Shown here one piece after another: positions 11,941 through 23,600 of a stretch of DNA of 64,000 nucleotides (its first letter is position 1; each line of letters begins with the position of its first letter). Source of the DNA: Diphasiastrum complanatum (Eukaryota; Streptophyta; Lycopodiopsida; Lycopodiales; Lycopodiaceae); NCBI GenBank assembly GCA_029204225.1, contig CM055102.1:47340870-47404869 (forward strand), given 5' to 3'. Under the pieces are notes generated by a model. That model had not been told where the DNA came from and made no database searches. It saw only the letters and a program-made list of their open reading frames with translations. The position numbers and the translations under genes are program-made.

Positions 11941-13695
11941 GTAAGAATCACGTTAACCAGTCTAAGAATCTCTTGCAACAGATGGTAACTATCGGATCGA
12001 TCATCAATGATCAAGACACAATCATGACATTGCTTTCAAGCTTGCCCTCTACATATGAGAATTGAGTGATGATCATATTGACACACTCAGATTTAATTCT
12101 CACTAGAGTTATCACCATGTTGCTACAAGAAGACAATCAAAAGTCAAGACACCTCTGCGACTTCATCATCTCATGCTCTATATGTCAACAAAGGCTCAAA
12201 GCGGCACAAGAAGAAAAGTCTTAAGTAGTCTGCATCAAACCAGAAGCTGACACAAAGTCAAGAACAGTTATCAAATTCACAATAAAAGAAGAAGATGCTC
12301 TATAAGTATTGCAAACACACTAATCAAGAGATCCAAGATTGCAAGGTATTAAGAACAAAGAATGCCAACAAGCAACTAGATCAACAAGCAAATGCAGCTG
12401 TAGTATCATCTCCCGATTCGACATAGATGAAGGAGCATTTATGGTCAAAGACCAAACGACACTATTCGATAATTCTTGGTTTCTAGATTTTGGAGCTACT
12501 CAACATATGACCAGTCATCTTGAGCATTTTCACTCCTATATGCCTTATAGTACAAAGAAATTCGTTCATCTTCACGATGATAGCACATACACTATCGAAG
12601 GTGAAGGCATTGATTGAAGTTCTAGCGTGATCAATTCAAACTACTATCAAAAGTTTTGTATGTACCTAAACTCTCTATAAATCTGTTATCAGTAAGTAGA
12701 ATTAATGATTTAGGTCATAGGGTAGATTTTGAGTCTGATGAATGCCGAATTATCGATAGGACAAATAAGATCCTTGCACTCGGCAATTTTGACACTAGTC
12801 AAACCTTGAAAACCTCTGTTCTTGTCAATAAGGCATTACTTTGGCATTATAGATTAGGACACTTGAATCATACATCTGTGTTGAACATGTCTAAACAATC
12901 CCTAGCACTTGATCTCGACAATCAAACCAACAAAGTCGACCTCCCTGCTTGTCATAGTTGCATTCTTGGAAAACAGACTAGGATTTTTTTTTTTATCGAG
13001 TTATAGGCATGCTGCAAAAAATGTTCTAGACGTTGTTCATTCATATATATGTGATTCAATGCAAACTTTGTCGTTGCTTGATGCAAAGTATATAATTACC
13101 GTCATTGAGGAATATTTCAGAGGAACAGTTGTTAATTTTATTAAGCAGAAATCGGAAGCTTTCAAAATCTTTCGACAATTCAAAGACCGTGCAAAAATGG
13201 AAATTGGTAAAAGAATTAAAGCACTGAGGTCCAAAAATGGGGGAGAATATATCTCTACCAAATTCAAGGAGTATTTTCTTAACAATGGCATTGAACAACA
13301 ATACACTACCTCCTATTCGTTGTTGAGAGAAAGAATAGAACCTTAGTCAAATCGGCTAAGTGTATGCTTGCTCATGTGACACATCTAAAATCCTTCTGGG
13401 CTAAAGCTGTTTCCACTACAGCTTATATTCAGAATAGATGTTCAACTAAAGGTCTCTTAGAAAAAATATCATATGAAGTTTGGACAAGCTCCAAACCATC
13501 ATTATCAAACTTACGAATTTTTGGATGTATCTCTTATGCGCAATTACCCCAAGATCTTAGGAAGAAGCTTGACTTCTAGAGTATCAAATCTTTTTATATT
13601 AGCTACACTACTTTAGATAAAGCTAATAAGTTGTATAATCTTGTTGAGTTGAAGATATTCGCTAGTCGGGATATCGTCTTCATTGAAGATCAGTT
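11941..13695 (+). pseudogene. Copia gag, protease and integrase, second copy
   Basis: From about 11945 a second gag core returns (LLQQMV... TIMTLLSSLPSTYEN), followed by a damaged zinc knuckle (YKYCKHTNQEIQDC, first Cys lost). The protease at 12475 reads WFLDFGATQHM, with Phe in place of Ser/Thr in the active triplet. The pre-integrase domain (12656-13006) has LLWHYRLGHLN and CHSCILGKQ. The integrase core (13033-13346) retains VIEEYF... and LRSKNGGEY. 13364-13695 covers the end of the core and the post-integrase segment (PSLSNLRIFGC). It stops abruptly at 13695 against an inverted Copia. Multiple stops and frameshifts. Confidence 0.85.
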
Positions 13696-16600
13696 TATGT
13701 TTTGTCAAAATATCAGCCAACATATTGTCTGTGTAATAGTAACTTAGTACAACATCTTTGTTCTGAACCTTCTTTCTAAGAAAATGAAATTGAACCTCTA
13801 TGTGTTTGGTTCTAGCATGAGTTCGTGGGTTCAGAGATAGAGCTATACAGTTCTAGTTGTTGTCGCATTGAGATATAGTAGGGCCGATTTGTAGAAATTG
13901 TAGATTCTAAAACAATCTTCTAAGCCAAATGATCTCCTTTATCGTTGATGTCGCTGCAACGTATTCAGATTCCGTAGAGGAAAACAAAATGCATTTATGC
14001 TTTTAGCTATTCCATGAAATGGGTCCTCCTACAAGGAAACAGATATACACATATGTGGATTTTCTAGTATCAGAATCTGTATAGGTAACAAGTGTGAGTG
14101 CAGCATCTGTATTTCTATTATAACGCAAAGCATAGTACTCGTCGTTTAAATGTATCTCGTTAATCGTTGCAGAGCCTTCCAATGTTGTAGGCCTGCATTG
14201 GACATATATTGCGACAATGTGCCCATCGCATAAGCTAGATCAGGACGTGTGCAGATCATAGAGTATATTATCGATTCGATGATGGACTGATAAGGATATA
14301 TGCTCATCTCCATCTGTTTTGCATTAGTTCTGAAACACATGTCTTTGGATAGCTTGGACCCTGGATCCACTGGTGTGTTTATGAGCTTACAATCCTCCAT
14401 GCCATATCTACAAAATACATTGTTTAGATATGCTTGTTGGCTTACAGTAATCCTTCTGCTTACGCGATCTCTAATGATCTCCATACCAAGTAGGTAATAA
14501 ACTAGCCCTAAATCAATCATTTCAAATTCTTGTGTTATTAGAGACTTTGTCTGGTACAATAACTGAGTTGACTTGTTGATGATTAAAGAATCATCGACTT
14601 ATAAAGCTATTATCACATAGCTTGAGCCTTTGTTCTTGAGGTACACATTTGAGTCTACAGAGCATGAAGTAAAATCATGCTGCAACAAGAAGTGAGTGAT
14701 TTGTTCATACCAGGCCCTAGGAGCTTGCTTGAGGTCGTAAAGTGCCTTCTACAATTTGCACACCAAATGATCTTGGCCTTGAAGGACATAACCTTCTGGT
14801 TAAAAACTGAAAATATCTTCTTGTATGTATCCATGAAGGAATGTTGTCTGGATGTCCATCTGATGAATGTCCAGATCTTCTACATCAGCTATAGCTAGCA
14901 AGGTGCAAATAGATTGATGTTTTACCACTGAACTAAAGGTGTCAGTGTAGCCTATTCCATAAACTTGTTCATTAACTTTAGCCACTAAACGAGCTTTCCA
15001 TTTGGATATTAATCCATCTGACTTAAGCTTTAGTTTGAAGATCCATTTAGTGTCAATAGGTTCTATACCTGCAAGAGGATTAACAAGACTCTAAGTCTTG
15101 TTCTTCATTAATGAATGGTACTCATAGCATCCATAACAGCTTTCCATTTGTCTACATTTGACAGTGACAAAGCTTCTGCAACAGAGACAGGTCCGTCATG
15201 GCTTATAAATGCTTGAGGGACGAAGTGATCAGCTTGCTATTGTTGTCGTGCAGACCTTCGAACTATAGGTTCTTGAGTAGACATCTCTCCTGGGTGAATG
15301 ATAGGGATATCTTCAGCTTGTGGTTGGTGGATGATCATAGGTCTAGGCCTATCGATGGTAAATAGAGTTGTTGGAACAAACTCCTGCATTTGCTACTTCT
15401 GCTTGAAATTATAAAATTTGTCTTCAAGGAAGACAACATCTTGGTTGACCTATATCAGCATAATAAATGTGATATGCTTTATGCATAGCAAAGACATCCG
15501 AACACATGTAGGTGTTTAAGGCTTGGTTTGTAACCGTAGTAGGCTTCAAATGGAGTTTTAGAGTCAACTGCTTTGGTGCTGGAATAGTTTTGTAGATATC
15601 AGGATGTGGATATTGCTTCACCTCATAATTTCATGGGTAGTTGGGCATTGGACATCATGGATCGTGCAACTTTCAACAAGGTTCGATTCTTTTGTTCTGC
15701 TACCTCGTTCTGTTGTGGAGTATAGCTTGTAGTGAATTATACCAAATGAAGTTACGTAGTCTGTCATTTCATCAAACATGTACTCTCCCCCTGAATCAGA
15801 CCACAGGGTCTTGATCTTCTGACCAGTTTGAGTCTCAACGAACTGTTTGAATTTCTTAACACAGTTAAAGGCCTCAGACTTGTTATTTATAAACATAGTT
15901 CTGGTAAATCGAGAGAAGTCATCAATAAATTTGATAAAATATAAGACTTGGCCCAAAGAGGGCACCCTCATAGGACCACATAGATCGCTATGGATCAATC
16001 CAAGAATGGACTTAGCTATTTTGGCTTGTCCCTTCGAAAATTTAGTTGTAGGTTGTTTTTCTAGTAAGCAATTTTCACAGACAGTCTAATTTCTACTAGA
16101 GATAACAGTAATATTCATATCCTTGACCAAATTATTATGATGCATATACAAGATAGACCTCATGTTTAGATTACCTAATCTTTGATGCCATATAAGTGCA
16201 TCAGAATTACTCACATAAAGTGCATAATCATGATTCAAGATATACAAATTTCCTTCTTTATTTGCAAAGAGAATCTCCTTTGAATTATCATCAAGAATAG
16301 TACATCGACTAGTAGTAAAGAAAGCTCTAAAGCCCCGATCAGTGATCTTGCTTATAGGCAATAAGTTCTTTGTTAATTTGGATATATAGAGTACACCGTC
16401 TAGCTGTCTAGTGATGCCATATGAAAACTGAAGTCAAACAGTGTCTTGACCTTCAACTTTATGTGAACTTGAGTCTTCAAAAGAAATGTACTGTGATTTT
16501 GTTGTTGTGAGAGTACAGAATAGGTCCTTACATGGTGTCATGTGCTGTGAAGCAACTAAATAGAAATACCATTTGTAGGCATCTTTGCTTGATTGATCTT

Positions 16601-17155
16601 ATACCATCAGCATCTTTTCATCTTCTTGGAATTTCTGACAGAGTCAGAGACTCCTTCTTGGTGCTATTGTATCTTCTTCTTTGCTTCATTGTGTTTAAGG
16701 ATTCGACGGTCCTTGATGTCGTGGTTAGCTCTCTTGCAGTATCTGCAAAAGAAGTTTAGTCTTAGTAGGTTGTTGTTGTCGATTGTTCTACAGTTGTTGT
16801 GGTTGCATTGAATCTGGCTGCTCCGCCTTCGTCTTCTTGTCCTTGAAGTTCTTCTTCTTGGATCATTGCTTATTGGAGTACATGGCCATTGACTTGGTAC
16901 TCGTCATAGATAAGCTCTTTTTCCGTACTTCTTTTTATAATAAGCTTGTTGTCAGCTTCTACAGAGACAGCACATGAGTATTGCTCAGAAGCAACACCAG
17001 ATTGTCATGGGAGGATGGAGGATGGCTAGAAGAGACATCATAGAGACCTCTTCTGAAATAGGCGAACCTATAGTAGCAAGTTGATTCAGCAACTACTTGA
17101 ACTCATTCAGATGATCACTGATTGAGGTATTTCGCTCATTTTAGGATTAGAACTT
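13696..17155 (-). pseudogene. Copia gag-pol, minus strand, nearly complete order
   Basis: Read from high to low coordinates: gag end with a zinc knuckle near 16720 (CRYCKRANHDIKDR, last Cys lost), protease/pre-integrase (16361-16086, LIWHQRLGNLNMRS), integrase core (15998-15618, with LVYFIKFIDDFSR-like and LWSDSGGEYM motifs), a degenerate linker, reverse transcriptase (14985-14800, IHQMDIQTTFLHG; 14559-14146, DLGLVYYLLGMEI, ICTRPDLAYA) and RNase H (14140-13700, YTDSDTRKST, SSTESEYVAA, RTKHIEVQFHFLR, LADILTK). There are frequent stops. Neither LTR is recognised. The RNase H end meets the plus-strand Copia head-on at 13696, so an LTR and flank have been deleted. Confidence 0.88.
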
Positions 17156-17204
17156 TTTCTCTCAAGAAGAGACGAGCCAAAACATCTAACATTTAATAAA
17201 TGCT

Positions 17205-19311
17205 TGTCAAGGAGGAGCTACCAAGTTTGGAGGCCCTTCAAAGTGTGCTTATTTCTGAAGAATCAAGACAAGAGTACAAACTCTTGAGGATGGACAAGCT
17301 ATCACTCAATCATGATGATGACAAAGTTCTATTTGCCAAGCAGAAAGAGAGGAGTAAGAAGTAACATCATCACTTCTCTAATGACAAAGCTAAAGACCAA
17401 GATGGAGAGGAGGAGGAGGATACCTCTCATGCTTCTACTTCAAATCTCAAGAAGAAGAAGATCAAGTGCTTTTATTGTGGCAAGAAAAGCCATTATGCAC
17501 CAATTGCTTCAAGAAGAAGAATCAACTCAATCAAGCCAACATCACCAATGAGAAAGAAGACTATATTGCAAGTGATGGAGAAGGCTCTCTTATGGCATCA
17601 AGCTTCTTCTCTTCCACCTTCAACAAGGATGACTCATGGTATATTGATAGTGGAGCATCTTCACATATGTGTGGCTCCAAGCACTTTTTTTCATCTATTT
17701 TACCTTATGATGGAGTCAAGAAGACCATATACTTTGCAAGTAAGCATGAGTGCAATATTGAAGGAGTAGGGATTATTCCCTTGAAGCTTGCATCTTCTAA
17801 AGATCTCTTTCTCAACAATGTTCTTTTTGTCCCAAAGCTTACAAAGAACATCTTAAGTGTTGGCCAACTTCTTGATAGTGGCTTTGATGTCAATTTCAAT
17901 ATTGACAATTGTGTGATCAAGAAGGATGGTGAGATCCTTGCATATGGATCAAGATTTGAAGGCACCTACAAATTGGATCCAAGTGAGAGTGCAAACTCTC
18001 TTGATGTTTCTTATATATCCAATATTTCAAAGGAGGATGATCACACAAGATGCACATATCTTTTCTCTTCAAGTATTATGGTGTATGATTATTCCTTATT
18101 ATTCAAAGCATATGTTGAGAAGAAATTCTCATTGAAGATCAAAGTCTTGAAGAGTATTGGAGCTCTTGAAGGAATAGCACCATATGAAGTTTTATTCAAG
18201 ATGAAGCCTAAGGTTGATCACCTTAGTGAACTTGGTAGTGCTTGCTTTGCACATATTCCCTTGGAAACAAGAAGGAAGGATGATCCAAGCTCATGGATCA
18301 TGATTGGATACTCATCCATCAAGGAGGCCTTTAGTGTCTTTACACTCTCTATTTCAAAAGTGATTGTGAATAGAGATGTCACATTGCATAAAGATTCAAC
18401 CTTGGAAGTGGCCGAGATCAAGGGTTCTCAAGAAGCATCACAAGTTATCTTTTTTGAAGGTATTCAAGTTATGATGGGGCCAATGTGTGAGGAGGAGTTT
18501 CTTTTTCATATAATTTCAAGAAGATCTTCAAGATGCATGGTCGAGTCTTTATGGCTCACCTTACATGGCAAAGAGGGGCATCTTTCATATTGTATCTACT
18601 ACAACACATTCATATATGTTTCTCTTCCTTTGCTTGAAATGCTATCTTGACTTAGATGTGTTTCCAATACTTTTTGAAAGCAAGATATTGTATTGTCAAA
18701 AGTATGCTCTTGATTCTAGTAAGAACAAGATTGAGCTTGGTACTCACTTTTTTGAAAATCATGTTTTCACATGTTTTGAGGCAAATTGTAAACTCCTCTT
18801 GAGATTAAGTGAAGCATCCAAAGTGGACACTTACATCCTTGAGAGAGTAACTAGCCTAAAAAAGATCAAAATAGTCTTTGATATCAAGATTAGATCCATT
18901 ATGGATATAGTTCATTGTATGTGGACTAGTCAAGCTAGAAAGCATAATCTTGATAATCATCATTGTTTCACATCTTATGATCTTGATCTCCATGATCCTT
19001 ATGAGGCTTGGAAGCCTCAGATTTCTCTATTTACGGTGCATCCATCATGCAAGTGAAACTTTCAAATCAAAGATCATCATCAAGCATGGAGGAAGCCCAT
19101 GATCATAGTGACATATTGGTGGAACACTCTTCAAAGGCATTGGCAAGAGATCTCTACCAAAGAGATCTTATCATGGATATGGTGAGGGTGCTGCTATGAT
19201 GGATTCCTTGGCTGATCTTCACTTCTTATGCATACCAAAGGATCCACTCAGAAAGATTTACAAACTTCTCAAGTGATCTAGTACCTTTCCAAGCTATTTT
19301 TCGAGGAGGAG
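17205..19311 (+). pseudogene. Internally deleted Copia gag-pol
   Basis: Gag end at 17205-17500, with a knuckle CFYCGKKSHYA followed by a frame change. An intact 394-codon frame then runs 17466-18650: protease (WYIDSGASSHMCGS, from about 17640), pre-integrase (VPKLTKNILSVGQLLD), about 35 residues of integrase core, and the post-integrase segment (APYEVLFKMKPKVDHL... WIMIGYSS). The Asp-Asp-Glu region of integrase is missing. Reverse transcriptase is reduced to fragments, and 18700-19056 is a degenerate RNase H-side remnant (KIELGTHFFENH). The purine run CGAGGAGGAG at 19302-19311 precedes the LTR. It resembles a non-autonomous deletion derivative. Confidence 0.8.
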
Positions 19312-20124
19312 TGTGAGAAATTGGCAAAAATCTAGCTTGGAATTTTTTATGATAGAAGTTTGTAAGTGAATCTCACATGTGTGAAGGATGTTCCCACGTG
19401 TGGAGAATAAATGTTTGATATAGGGGTCTCATAAAATTTCATAGTCAAGCATTTAGGTGTAGGATGTTGATAGGGTCAAATTTGGCATAGATGACAAATT
19501 ATCCATTTCCACTTGTAATGTCACTATTGAGCCAAAATAGAGTAGGAGGCCAAACTTGTTCCAATTAGAGTGTAGACGAGTGTAATGCTTTTGTTTGATG
19601 AAGTTTAAGAGGTCCAATAGGTTTTAGAGGTGGAACCATGTGTGGTCCAATAGGAATTTGAAGTGTGCTTGAATATAGTCCAATAGAATTTAGAGGTGCA
19701 TGGATCAATAGTCCAATAGGATTAAGAGATGACAAAGTGTGATCCAATCATAGTTAAGCATAGTGGTAGCTCATGAATCTACTAGTATCATTGTACTCCT
19801 CATTTTGGATCTAATTGATTTTGAGATTGAGTGGATTTTGAGTGTCATTGAATTTCTAGCTTTCTCTCTCTACCCGAGAGCTCATGATGGTTTTTCTCTC
19901 TCTACCCGAGGAGAGCAACTTGTTTTTACTTAGATTATTTTTTGAATACTTCCCACACGTGTGAGTGAGAGTTGGAAGTGATTGAATGCATGTAGTAGTG
20001 TGTTTTTGCCATAGAATCAAAGATAGATCTTGAATCTCGATCTAGTCTTGATCTTGGTGCATCTACACACCTTAGGAGATCACAAGTACATGTAGTGGAC
20101 AATCCACACGTGTGAAATTCAACA
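19312..20124 (+). repeat. 3' LTR of the deleted Copia
   Basis: It starts TGTGAGAAATTGG directly after the polypurine tract and ends near TTCAACA. It contains five spaced copies of (G/A)TCCAATAG between 19608 and 19750 and a 25-bp direct repeat built on TTTCTCTCTCTACCCGAG at 19862-19905. No 5' partner is seen. The right end is set only by the CA terminus. Confidence 0.6.
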
Positions 20125-20551
20125 CTGATGATATTACGAAGCTTAGCCCTAAAAAAGATATTCTTTGAGCGAAGGAGGCTATGTTAAGTAATAATTCTCA
20201 AGGCTGATCAAGTTTAATAACCTTATATAATCGAGTTTGAGCCAATATAAAAGGCAGTTGTGAATCTATATAAAAGGCATTAGGATAAAATGAAATTTTT
20301 TCAAATTCATAACCATGTAAGTTGAAACTTTAGCTTCCATTTTGCTGATAAGCTTTTCAATCAGTAGATGAACTTAGTAAAACTCTTAGTTATAGATTTT
20401 AATGAGCATAACATATTGCTTGAATGGAGGATAAAATTCAAAAATGTGACGCATATATCTCTATGTACTACTAAGATGGATAGCAAATAAGAGTGAAATG
20501 ATATAGAGCCAAAACTTAGCAGAAGTGCGTGCAATCAGTCACTTGGTAAAA
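20125..20551. other. 3' flank of the FHIT gene with possible short Copia LTR end
   Basis: 20150-20310 looks like the end of another Copia (GCGAAGGAGGC purine tract, then TGTTAAGTAATAATT and two TATAAAAGGCA copies), too short to be sure. The part next to 20551 should hold the FHIT 3' untranslated region. No poly(A) signal was assigned. Confidence 0.35.
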
Positions 20552-20671
20552 CTAGTCAGAGAACAATGCCCGCAACGCAGAAGCTTCAGAAGCCATTTCT
20601 TCAAAAGTTCTATTCACCCTCTCTTGGTCAAGATTAAGGTGCTCAGCCAAGTCTTTCTCCTTGTCGTCTAT
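20552..20671 (-). CDS. FHIT: FHIT terminal exon
   Basis: 40 codons including the stop, after acceptor [25 protein letters not shown], then a helix-rich end [19 protein letters not shown] and TAG at 20554-20552. It matches the plant FHIT C-terminal tail (DEKEKELKEKLDLD-like) in length and charge. Joins in phase 0 to the catalytic exon 8.2 kb away. Confidence 0.88.
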   Translation of the reverse strand: MDDKEKDLAEHLNLDQERVNRTFEEMASEASALRALFSD

Positions 20672-23600
20672 CTGTAACAAGCACATCCATGATGCGCATC
20701 AACAAAGCAGTTTTGCCTTACGAGCATTTAACTTACATACGCTAAGGAACAATAATTGTAGGAGGATCTACGAGTGGCAGGAATAATCCAGAAACCGCAT
20801 CATGAAGTCATGGTCATCATTAAGCAAAAGAGGCACATTTCAGTAAATGCTTACATATAATGGAATGACCTATATGTGTACAACAAATCTAGAAGAAAAC
20901 TCCGAATTACCAATAGTTTCTATAATACGTATGACTGGAATACAATAAGATTGACTGTGCCCACTTAATCCTTGGAAGGTTGTTTCCATAAGAGTTGCAT
21001 CCATGTTATGGCCTACTTAAAAAAACCTAGATATGACACCTTTTCTTTTAATTTACAATACCCTTTGTTTGCCTTTCCAATTTACTTAACGATAAAAGTA
21101 TTGGAGTAAAGAGATTTAGACTTTCAAAATATTAATCTGAGATCTCAACTCATTTAGTAAATTGGAAAGTACTCAACATACTTAAGAATCAACACATTTC
21201 TTAATTATCCTCTGATTAAATTTGTCGCTCACAATAGTTAGATTCTTATGATTCGTCAACCATATGTCAACAAGATAATCAGTCAGATTTAAGTGAGATT
21301 TCCTTATTGGATCAAACTTTTTCTCTAGAATCCCAAACTATACTAAATTTCTAAAGGATACTGGAGTTTATGTCTAATACACAGCTCAGGAAATATATAA
21401 GATTCATTCTAAAATCTTCTCCACTTAGGAGAATACTAGATTTTAAAAATATTTCTCAAACTGGATTCTTAACCAAAATGTGAGCTTTCCAATTCCAAAG
21501 CCATAAGGTAATCAAAGATACAAAGCATACCAAAATGGTAACAATAACTATCTCCATCCACCAAAAACTTTAGATTACTGTCTAGAACTGAATTCTAGAT
21601 ATCCAGAATTCTGCTGAATTCCCTAAAAATTATGTTATCATTCTTGGAATCATTAAGATCCGTTATCCAATTGAGTTCTCTGGGGGGATACAATCGCTAA
21701 TAAACTGAGTCTGTTTCTCAACTGAAAAATACTCCCAAAAATTTCATATATCCTATGCACATAATTTTTCTGATGAATCTCTATGATTCATAAATCATGC
21801 ATCTTATAAGCAACATATATAAACAAACAGTTTCTGGTTAATTCTCTTCACACTTCTCACCAATTAACTTTTCACAAGAGTAACCCAGTCACTCAAGTTA
21901 ATTCTAATGATTCAGAAATCTCAGATGTCTAGGTGCAGATCTTAATTGTACCAATACAACACCACATTTAGATCCTTATCCAAATCATTTTTTAATTAAC
22001 AAGTAAATCTTTCATTACAAGATGTTAACTCTACAAGTAATTGTCCATCACAATACTTGATCATATGCCTATGTTCACCAACTAAGTTAAGTGCACCAAA
22101 TAACCCTAGTAACCAAGAATACATACTAGATCCATACAAGATTAATCGTGCACATATGAAAACAATCTCACTATGACCCAGTACATACACATATGTCCTT
22201 ATCTAGTAGATTTTTCCAAAATCCGCATATGTTACTCTCGTATCTCACTGAGAATCTTGTAACTCAGCTAGAACTCGATTTCTCATGAGTAAACAACATA
22301 TCTGAAAAATCTCTGAGACTGAGAACACATCTCCTCTCACAAGTTTTCCAACCCACTTACATCTTACCACAAAATTTCTTCCACTTGATCAACTCCTCCC
22401 TAATCCTAGTACTCCACTAAGATTAGGTTGATTCTATACAAACATTCCATGATCAAATTCACTTCTATCCTCCACAAACCTGGGATTAGTAACTTTTGAT
22501 TCATACTCTGTACTACTAGTGATTTCAAATTCCAAACCACCTCTGGTTCTAGATTGTTCCACACAATCCCTAGAGAATTTCTCTTATTCGGAATCTTCTA
22601 GTTCTGTATCTTACTCTAGATTTGTTTGAAAATACCTTTAGATAATCATATTTCTATACTCCAACTGGAGTCCACCCAAAACTATGCAACCAATAGATCT
22701 TTTGATAGACAAAAACACATCACTTCACACCTCCTTTTCAAAGAAGTTTCCAATTTTTTTTCAAAAGTTAACTAGAGAGATGACACATGAACATATCTGA
22801 AAAGTCAACAATAAGTGCCTTCGCAAAAAGGATTTCACTCTATTATACACAGGACTTTTCCTTTAACATTCTCAACATGAGTGACAGTAAACATCATCCA
22901 TCTAAGATCTATCTATGCCTAAGAGATAATCTAGGTTTTAAGAAATTGAAAATACAAAAGACTCAAGAATCTATTCAAGAATTCCAAGCCTTATATCATA
23001 AGTAGTTAATTCACATGATAACAGTCCTTCAAATAAATAACTTTATGCTGGAAGGATCATATGAAATTTGTCTGTTGTCCTGTACTTAATAAATGTTTTA
23101 AAGACGAGTTCTAAAAAGTTGACAAATAGCTTTAAGGGTTTCCTGATTTTGTAAATTAAGAGATACCCACATTGGGATCCAGACTAAACCTTAAAATTTC
23201 ACGAAATATCCCAACATTTAATCAATGGTCTTCTTTTTCCCATATCGCAACTAGGTACCATTAATAATCAGATCTTTACAATCCTAGAATTTCTTTTCCA
23301 AAATTACAGATGTCTGATACCACTTGCTCTTCCTTCCAGAAAATCCTTAACCGCCTTATCCGATATTCTAAAGATCCAAATAATCAATCTAGAATCCCTA
23401 TACCATGTATAGGCACATATCAGACAACCAAAACACTGGAGAATCCATAAGTTTTGTTTCTGATGGATATTAATAATCCATTTATGAAAGGGTGATTCAA
23501 CAAGAAGACTCCTACACATGGCTTCCTGACACACTGTCAACCTCTTCTGGTTAGCAATAAGCTTTATTAATCCCTCCAACAAAGAGCATGACCTCCAAGG

